Below are positions 57,209 through 64,000 of a stretch of DNA of 64,000 bases, one piece after another. The position numbers and the translations under genes are program-made. This stretch comes from Termitomyces sp. T153 (lineage: Eukaryota; Basidiomycota; Agaricomycetes; Agaricales; Lyophyllaceae): NCBI GenBank assembly GCA_018296165.2, contig JACKQL020000029.1, positions 620,001-684,000 on the forward strand, given 5' to 3'. The notes beneath the pieces are model-generated. The model worked only from the letters and a program-made list of their open reading frames with translations, did no database searches and had not been told where the DNA came from. Position 1 is the first letter of the stretch, and each line of letters opens with the position of its first letter.

Positions 57209-57943
57209 TTATAGGGCCACATAGCTCTTGTCAAATCCAAAATGTCCAAGTGTGTCATGGGCTAAGCTGTAGAGCAGTTTGCAAATGCAAGTACTGCTGG
57301 GAATGAGCAAGTGTTTTCCAAGGTATATGAGTCCATTTTTGAGCCTCATCCTCATGATGCTGCCCTTTTCTACTCCATTGCATACCTGCTGGGCAAACAC
57401 ATCTTCCTTGTATCCCAACACAATTTCCTCAAGCAGTTGTTTGTCCATTCCAATCTCAAGGACTCCTCCTGCCACCATACAGGTCTTTAGTGGGGACCAG
57501 GTGTATGTGAGGGCACATGCTGCCAACTCTGCACTAGGCAATGCCACAAGCATTCTAGATAAGGAGTTGGCTGCAGAGTTAATTTCCCCTTGAATGTAGA
57601 TAATTTTGAAATCAAAATTGGTGAGGAGAATTTCCCATTGAGCCTGCTGTTGTGACATCTGTTTCTGCAACTAGAAGTACTCAAGAGTGCAGTGGTCTGT
57701 GTAGACCTCAAAGTGTACTCCTAACAGACTCATCCTCCACTTCTTCAATGCCTTTATGATGGCAAGGAGTTCCTTCTCATGTGTTGGGTATGCAGCATTG
57801 AGCTGGTAGGAGTCATACACCACAGGGCATGCAGTCTCCCAAGTCTCTCCAAAACTCAGGACTGCCCCTGCTCTGCAGTCACTCACATCTGTTGCCACAA
57901 AGATCTTTTTGGATGGATTGTCATAGTCAATGACCATCAGCAT
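57209..57943 (-). pseudogene. Gypsy-2 RNase H and connection
   Basis: KIFVATDVSDCRAGAVLSFG and AAYPTHEKELLAIIKALKKW with VYTDHCTLEYF (57680-57930), then QWEILLTNFDFKIIYIQGE and SAANSLSRM (about 57570), the typical Gypsy order. One stop lies at about 57672. The connection runs to 57209. Confidence 0.8.
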
Positions 57944-58575
57944 TTACAAATCTGTCACAATATGGCATATAGCATCAAAGGCCTTCTGATGCTTCTTTGT
58001 CCATGTGAGGAAATTCTTGTCACATTCTTTGTTGGTGAGTGGTGTGAGGATGCTCATATGTTCTGCTAGGGCAGGGATGAATGGGAGAGATATCAAGTGA
58101 GACCAAGAAAACCTTGGACATTGGTAGCAGTGGTGGGTGTGGGCCATTCAGCAATCTTATCCACCTTCCTGGGGTCAGCTCACACAGCATTCTTTGAGAT
58201 GATATGCCCTAGGAAATGTAATTGCAATGCAAACAGAATTGACTTCCTCAAGTTGCAAAAAAGGTCAGCCTTCTGGAGGGCCTCAATTATCTTCTGAATG
58301 TCCTCCTCATGCTCCACAATTGAGTTTGACCAGATGATGATGTCATCAAGATAGACATGGCAGATGATGCTGATGAGTTCCCATAAGGTATCTGTCATCC
58401 AACATTGATGTGTGGAGGGTGCATTGCACCCACCCATTGGCATTACCACCCACTTATACAGACCCCAGGGAGTGTGTATAGCTGTCAAATGTATGTTGTC
58501 TGGGTGGACTTGCATCTGAAAAAAGGTGTTTGTCATGTCAATTTTGCCAAAGATTTGACTTAGCAATGCTAGCAA
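57944..58575 (-). pseudogene. Gypsy-2 reverse transcriptase, C-terminal two thirds
   Basis: IFGKIDMTNTFFQMQVHPD (about 58540), TPWGLYKWVVMPMGGCNAP, the catalytic box CHVYLDDIIIWSN (about 58350), LHFLGHIIS and, past a break, FIPALAEHMSILTPLTNKEC (about 58060). The part before FGKID is absent and is replaced by element X. Confidence 0.85.
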
Positions 58576-58929
58576 TTATAGCTAGCAACCAGTTTTGAGT
58601 TTGTTCCTCCCTAGTCTCTTTATCATGACTTTCCCCTTCATTTCCCCAACTCCCCTTTTTCTCCCTTCCTTAATGACTCTTTCACCTTTGTTCTTTTTCC
58701 CTACTTTTGCCTAGCAACCTTTCATTATTGTCTAGCAACCTAGGCTGGCAATAGCAACCATTCCCACTTTCACTCTGCACCCTGTTAGCTCTTGTTCTCT
58801 GGGATGGTTACTGACTTGCCCTCTTTATTAACTTCCTACTGCCAGCTAACCTATCTAGTGACTAGTGTTAGGTCATCCTTTTCTTTTTGGTTTCCTGCAT
58901 GACACTAGGTGGCATAGGAGCACATCAGC
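58558..58929 (-). repeat. Element X, copy 2 (insert in Gypsy-2 pol)
   Basis: On the minus strand it starts TGATGTGCTCCTATG and ends GCATTGCTAAG, as copy 1 at 12329-12562 does on the plus strand. It is longer (about 370 bp), with an extra AG-rich stretch near its end and repeated TTGCTAG motifs. It has no open reading frame. It lies exactly where the RT N-terminus is missing. Confidence 0.65.
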
Positions 58930-59653
58930 ATCTTTGATGCTCTGTGCTTCCTAGTGTCTTAGTATGTATGTGGGGTTGAGTTGACAAAGTAGGAAAGGAA
59001 AGTGTGGTGGTCTGTCTGAGGTTGACAATGTCGAAGCCAGTATGCTTATCCATGGCAGTGTTGTTTTCAATATCTAATACCAATTTCTTGGCAGACAGGA
59101 ATTGGATTCCTAGTACTAGTTTTACAGGAAGATGGGCATTAACCTTTGCCTGGAAAACTCCTGATTTCCATGCTCCATTACCTACTGTCACCTCCAGTCT
59201 TATGTATTCATTGCATGTCAATGGTTCTTCAGTAAGCAAGATGAGGTTGTCTTTGCTCTTTGGTAGCTGGAGTTGTCTTAATCTGAGTTTTGTAGCAAGT
59301 TTATCACTAATAACTGCGGAGAGGCAACTGTTATTGAGGATTGCATGGACAGAGAGGGGTGAACTGTTATTGAGGATTGCATGGACAGAGAGGGGTGAGG
59401 AAGAAGAAGAAATGACTGGCTCCATCACCTCCAGCATGATGGTCATGTGGGGTGCAGACAGCATAGATGGAAACATAGTTGTGTACATATATGAATCATC
59501 CATATCTTCATCTCTTATCTCTTCCTTGCTGACAAATTTGGTGTATGCTAATCCTGCCACAGCCTTTGGTTTGGCTGCCAAGGCCATTGCTAGAGTGAGC
59601 ATTTTGGTGGTCTTCAGGCCTGGCCACAAGTTTGAAACTTTCATGGGACACAT
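58925..59653 (-). pseudogene. Gypsy-2 protease region
   Basis: Open for about 240 codons. Contains SVHAILNNSCLSAVISDKL at the position where Gypsy proteases of this group read H-A-L-L-D-x-G-C, so the catalytic aspartate is asparagine. The active-site block is duplicated (see 59328-59399). Further downstream are VKLVLGIQFLSAKKLVLDIE and HTGFDIVNL. An upstream Cys-rich part (59650-59760, CTCCCTFYCTHPGNPDMC) resembles a nucleocapsid finger. Confidence 0.75.
59328..59399 (-). repeat. 36-bp tandem duplication over the protease active site
   Basis: Two identical 36-bp units (each containing CTGTTATTGAGGATTGCATG) give two in-frame copies of SPLSVHAILNNS. The second carries on into CLSAVISDKL, so only one copy is followed by the normal flank. 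Confidence 0.9.
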
Positions 59654-59959
59654 GTCTGGATTCCCAGGGTGAGTGCAGTAGAAAGTACAACAACAAGTAC
59701 AACCCTGATGCTTGGAGAGTAGCTTCTTCTCCTCATTAGTGAGTTTGGACAGCTTGATTCACAGCACAGTGGTCCCTGAGATGCTGGGGGAGGTGCTGGT
59801 GGTGCGCAAAGGTGGTTCAGAAATTCTTTCGGCCAATAGTCTGTGCTTGGTTCTGTAAGCATTGCTGGCATTGATCATTACTTGGGTCTGTGTTTGGTCT
59901 TCTGCCAACTCTTCATCCAACTCCATGACCTCAGAGATCCAGTTGGCAAGCTCTGGGAC

Positions 59960-60691
59960 TCAAAACCTTTTTGCATCTACTTTGCTATGCAGATTGGGGC
60001 ACATGTGGGACTTGAAGTGTGCCTTGAGAGCCAGTTTGGTCAAGGTGTGTTCAGAGTTCATATTCTTGAGGTGTGCTTTCAGAGTTTGCACTACCATGAC
60101 CCAGTCTGCAAAAGAGGCACCTTCCTGATACAAGCCAAGGATAGCATCTCGGACCTTCATCTGCCAGTTGTGTGGTAGGGCAAATTTCTGGAACTCCTTG
60201 AGATAATCCTCAAGCATCATGGCATTGATTCTTGACTGATTGGCGTGGTACCATGCTACAAAATGAGGTTCCAGCATTCCATCTGCAATGTAGACAACGA
60301 TCTCTGTAGATTTCTTTCCTGAATGCTTCTGATACCGATGGCATGTGATGGCCAATTGTTGGAAAATATAATCGTCCATTCGTCCCTCTGTGAGCATGGG
60401 GCACTCCTTGAGCTTGGTCATCCTCACTTCTGCCAGGGGGGCACTTATCTTCTGCTTCTGGGTTGAAGGCAAGTGTGACCAACATTGTTTTTTGATTGGC
60501 AGCGGCTGCTGGATGATGATAGACACCGAGTGATTGTTTTTCAGGGTTGGATGGATGGGAGGTAATGAGTTCGTCCTCGGACAACGATGACTCTGTGCTC
60601 CTGGACATCTCAAGCTCGACAGTGCGGACTCGATAAGTGCGGCGGATGTCTCGGCTTCACTGGATGTGGGGGATTGTTCCTCTCTAGGCAT
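59960..60691 (-). pseudogene. Gypsy-2 Gag
   Basis: Open for 243 codons from MPREEQSPTSSEAET. It has an S/P-rich start, then MTKLKECPMLTEGRMDDYIF, GMLEPHFVAWYHANQSRI and LEDYLKEFQKFALPHNW, a capsid pattern of mushroom Gypsy elements. Ends at a stop after KVDAKRF (59960), with related residues (VPELANWISEVMELDEELAE) continuing beyond. Unlike the rest of the element it keeps many CpGs. Confidence 0.75.
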
Positions 60692-60785
60692 CCTGAAGTT
60701 GTTCCAGGGAGAGCTGATAGGCAGAGGAGTGGTTGGTAGGCACCTGGTAGGGGTGCTGTGGTTCTTTATTGATGCGCCACTTGTC

Positions 60786-60917
60786 TAGTGACTAGGGGAG
60801 TGGGAGTCGACAGTCTGCGGCGATTTAGAGGAAGACTCAGTTGTTACAGGAGGCAAGGAAGACAGAGACAACAAAGCTGACAATAGTGATGATGATGACG
60901 ATGACCAGCTAGCATAA
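60786..60917 (+). other. Acidic C-terminal exon remnant
   Basis: After an in-frame TGA at 60783-60785 the frame reads LGEWESTVCGDLEEDSVV...KADNSDDDDDDQLA and stops at about 60917. CpG-containing, host-like. It may be the last exon of a gene cut off by the Gypsy-2 end, or chance. The family is unknown. Confidence 0.25.
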
Positions 60918-61486
60918 AAGGTACACAAGGTGATTCAAATCTCTTCTGATCTTTAAGTTTAGGGCTTCCCTCTACAATCATACAAAAAAATATGTATTAG
61001 CAATAATGTACAATGTTACTACTGTCATGCTCTATCTTTCCGAAGTTTTCCGGTGAATTTTGAAGGGGGTATGCGAGCTCATCGTGTACGACAATGAGGA
61101 GGGGGCGGATCAATGGGCGGGCAGCCCCGATGGATACTCGTCACGAGGTTGCATTGCCGATGCCCCTTGACAACGTGCCTGATGGTCTGGCTCCACCGGC
61201 AGAGGCTTCGAACAATAGCCGGTCAACGGTCACCAGGTCAAACATTAGAGCAGTCTTATAGGAGGAAACGTATTCCCTGACAAGACTCCACATGGGAGTC
61301 TGTGTCTTGAACAAGTCTTGAAGAGTCCTAATGTTCTTTCATAAGCTACACGTTTGACCAAGGCTAAGATAGCACCGCTCCACTGTACACAATTCTGGAT
61401 TCTTTCTCGTCTCTATCGAAATCCCGAATAGAGAAAACACTCCTGATGAATCGATATTCCGTCGAGCTGCCAGTCATTTGCTATTG
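60918..61486. other. Upstream region of the GMC oxidoreductase gene
   Basis: Host-like composition. A 55-codon open frame (about 61093-61260, MRRGRINGRAAPMDTRHEVA...) is too short to judge. The rest is presumed promoter DNA. Confidence 0.4.
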
Positions 61487-61493
61487 TATAAAT
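61487..61493 (+). promoter_or_regulatory. TATA box of the GMC oxidoreductase gene
   Basis: TATAAAT 36 bp before the start codon at 61529, a usual distance for fungal genes with a short leader. Confidence 0.55.
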
Positions 61494-61528
61494 GGCAATG
61501 ATCGTGTTCAGGTGGTCGCCAATTTCTA

Positions 61529-63961
61529 ATGCTCTCTGCAAGTATCTGGGCTCTTTATTTCGTTATCGGCGTGGCACGCGCTGCCCTCCCCGCATGCCCT
61601 AACACTGTCAATGCTGAATACGACTTCATCGTTGTTGGTGCTGGAGCTGGAGGTGGACCCCTTGCATCCCGTCTCGCAGAATCCGGATATTCAGGTCAAC
61701 CTCTAGCATGATTCTCGTGCTTGAGACTTGCTAACACCCACTTTTAGTTCTCCTTGTCGATGCTGGCCATGATACGGTTAATTTCAATACGACAATTCCA
61801 GCTTACAATATTCGGTCACTTGAAGGTAAATTGAGCGTGCTGGTTCTGGAACACAACTTATATCGTCGATCTTTCAAGATCCGCAAATCGAGCTTAATTA
61901 TACCTATCAAGAATTCCCCGATGGATTTCCGGTCACGAGAAATGACCAATGGTGGGCTATTGTGGGCTTTGGTACATACAATATACTGAACAGAAGTTGT
62001 CAGGTATCCCAGGGCTCGCGCACTTGGAGGTTCGACGGTAAGTGGACCAATTGAAAATGGACTTGAAAAGTGGACTTGCCACTTTACTCCAAAGATCCAT
62101 AATGCCATGGTCAACATCATTGCTGGCACCCGACAAGATTATGATAGGCTTGCAATCATGTTCAACGATCAGACGTGGTCGAGAGACAATATGCAAAACT
62201 ACTTCCGCCGCATTGAGGACAATCTCTATCTTGTACCCCTCTTGGCTCCAGATCATGGTTTTGATGGGTGGATGAAGACCAGCACTCTCCCAGTGGATGT
62301 TTTCGTTGCCAATCCAACCTTTCTAGGTCCGTTGTTTTATTGTATTTCTGAAAGTACCCTGATCCAAAATCTTCAGATGCGCAAGTCACGGCACTCTTCG
62401 CGTCTCTTCTTTTGGCTGGCCTTCCGATTTTAGACCTCAATGACTTGGCAGGCGACGCAGCAACTGGCGTCAACACTATCAGTGTCACTGTGGATGAGAC
62501 TCACCAGCGATCCTCGGTACGCGGAAGGTTAGCAGCTGTTCAGCAATCTCATCCCGGACAACTTCACCTTTCATTGGACACACTTGCTACAAAGATCCTC
62601 CTGTGTAACTCTGATTCAAACATAACGGCTTATGGCGTCCAGATTGCGCCTGGGGCTGCCTTGCCGGTCGCCAGTAATTTCAACGGAAAGGTTACCCTCC
62701 ATGTTCAGAATGTCACGTCAAGACACGAAGTGATCATCAGTGCTGGTGTGTTTCAGACCCCCCAACTTGTGAGTCAATTTCAGATTGCAGAGTGTTGTGC
62801 CTTTCATTCAGATGACCTTAGCTCATGCTCTCTGGGATCGGTGACGAGTCTCAGCTTTCACAATTTGGAATAGAATCCGTAGTGCATCTTCCAGGTGTTG
62901 GCAACAATCTACAAGGTATTTGATTCTCGATAACTTGGGATCAATCAAGTACATGAAATTCTCAGATCACGACGAAGTTGCAGTCAACTGGCGTTTAAAG
63001 AATAACTTTACTTTGCTCAATGGCTGTACATTCCTTTCAGACCCTATCAAGGACCCCTGTCTACAGGATTGGCTCACTTCTGATCATGAAAATGCTTATG
63101 CCTTCGCTGGAATTTTTGATGCTGTTATAACACAATCATCTTCTAGCCTACCTGCACCAGACATCCTGACCTATTACATCCCTGCCCTTTTTCCTGGTTT
63201 CTTTAGAGGTATCTCTGACCAGATGATCTGATTTGATTCTCTTACCTTCAATAGGAGTCCCACAGGAAGTGGCCGACAATCCCAACTGCCTGACAGCAGT
63301 TGTTCTCAAAGGACATCCCTCTTCGAGGGGCATGGTAAAATTGACAGGATCACATCCGCAAGACCCCTTAGACATACAGAAGTTACACTTCCAGGCTCCT
63401 GGCGGGCCTGCAGATATCGCTGCAATTCGAGACGCCATTAAGCGTGCCAGGAGCTTCGTGGAGTCGACACCAATTGGACTTCTTGTGGACACTGAAATTG
63501 CTCCTGGATCTAATGTAACGACAGATGATGAAATCGAGAACTTCATATACAACCGTGTCTTTGGTGGGAACTTATTTGGCACCCACTGACAGTTCATGCC
63601 TTCTTTGATTCTAATCTCTCTTATAATTCAGGTCATCATGCTTGTTGCACCAATGCAATTGGCCCAGATGACGGTCAGTAACCGCGAAGACCAATATTAA
63701 TCAGGAAACTCGTATTAATTACAGTTCTAGACCCTAATGCCGTCCTCGATGGAAATTTTAAAGTGAGAGGGGTGGACAAGCTTCGAGTTGTTGATGTCAG
63801 CGCTTGGCCTAATGTTCCCGGATTTTTCATTACTACTCCGACCTATATGGTAAGCAATTTGAAGCTAATGTGGATAAACTATGATTCATGGGAACTTCTT
63901 CCAGAACTCTGAAAAGGCAGCTGATGTCATACTTGCAGCCGCTGCAGTACGCGCTGTGTAG
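61529..63961 (+). CDS. Secreted GMC-family FAD oxidoreductase, 614 aa, 12 exons
   Basis: GMC enzymes oxidise alcohols or sugars with FAD, and in wood and litter fungi secreted members (aryl-alcohol oxidase and relatives) support lignocellulose attack. Exons 61529-61694, 61748-61825, 61879-61951, 62004-62037, 62095-62326, 62377-62768, 62822-62915, 62966-63208, 63255-63563, 63632-63673, 63725-63849 and 63905-63961 join in frame (1,845 nt). Signal peptide MLSASIWALYFVIGVARA; FAD fold YDFIVVGAGAGGGPLASRLA and VLLVDAG; second GMC signature region PRARALGGST plus IHNAMVNIIAGT; AGVFQTPQLLMLSGIGDE; C-terminal GHHACCTNAIGPDD (active-site His region) and LRVVDVSAWPNVPGFFITTP then SEKAADVI. All introns are GT-AG, 46-68 nt. 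No break was seen. The exact substrate cannot be told from sequence. Confidence 0.92.
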
Positions 63962-64000
63962 TGATGATGCTCTTGTGAACGCATGCCACGGCCGGAACGC

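Larger units (their letters stand above)
55928..60691 (-). mobile_element. Gypsy-2: minus-strand Gypsy retrotransposon lacking its 5' LTR
   Basis: From right to left: gag (59960-60691), gag end plus protease (58925-59653), an element X insert (58558-58929), RT (57944-58575), RNase H (57209-57943), integrase (56216-57205), then a polypurine tract (55928-55940, GGGGGGGGAGGGG on the minus strand). The RT N-terminal third is missing at the X insert. No 5' LTR was seen right of gag. The gag end retains CpGs while the rest is depleted. Confidence 0.8.

Noticed and set aside
60784..60800. TCTAGTGACTAG shared between the Gypsy-2 flank and element X
   Set aside because: Twelve bases only, partly palindromic, and no similarity continues on either side.
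1..64000. CRISPR array or bacterial operon
   Set aside because: The tandem repeats lack unique spacers (they are minisatellites), and introns show a eukaryotic genome.

Overview
The window looks like a piece of an Agaricomycete-type (mushroom) basidiomycete nuclear genome. The evidence is host genes cut by many 46-68 nt GT-AG introns, a secreted GMC oxidoreductase, a Tad1-like LINE with RNase H, chromoviral Gypsy elements, a Copia element and Helitrons with Rep plus Pif1-type helicase. About 85-90% of the window is transposable element sequence. Most of it is poor in CpG and full of CGA-to-TGA, CAA-to-TAA and TGG-to-TAG/TGA stops, as expected of heavily methylated and deaminated repeats. No rRNA gene, intact tRNA gene or CRISPR array was seen.

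Layout, left to right. (1) 1-16121: a three-level nest. A minus-strand Gypsy element (Gypsy-C; RT 15395-16121, RNase H 14774-15262, integrase 13885-14323 continuing at 1-745) is split inside its integrase by a second Gypsy element (E1, 751-13879, 441-bp LTRs, GTAAC/GTAAT target duplication). The left LTR of E1 is in turn split by an autonomous-type Helitron (H1, 952-8815). The unbroken right LTR of E1 is the empty site for H1. (2) 16122-25437: a 129-bp tRNA-like repeat interrupted by a full-length 6.46-kb LINE (16241-22700, 10-bp target duplication), then 2.3 kb of repeat-like DNA with no recognised gene but with a 125-nt tract made only of A and C. (3) 25438-36559: four Helitrons joined head to tail without a spacer (H2 autonomous-type; H3, H4 and H5 non-autonomous). 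H3 carries an inverted Rep fragment and a solo Copia LTR. (4) 36560-41761: a host island with normal CpG use, holding a divergent pair: an MFS transporter (minus, frame-damaged) and an intact RidA-family gene (plus). (5) 41762-55927: decayed repeats, namely Gypsy-D, a multicopy fungal unknown protein, a complete Copia (48093-53095), a LINE 5' fragment and a KDZ-type fragment. (6) 55928-60691: another minus-strand Gypsy (Gypsy-2). (7) 60786-64000: host DNA again, with an intact 12-exon GMC oxidoreductase (61529-63961, 614 aa).

How the parts relate. The three host genes share no evident pathway. They are islands between repeat blocks, and the Helitron array stops about 35 bp past the transporter stop codon. 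The repeats record an order of events: Gypsy-C, then E1, then H1; the 129-bp repeat, then the LINE; a Copia LTR landing inside H3. The most unusual observations are the precise Helitron array with CTCR termini and hairpin-bearing minisatellites, the Tf1-type self-priming signature of E1 together with complete loss of its reverse transcriptase, and a small unnamed insert (element X) found inside two different Gypsy elements.
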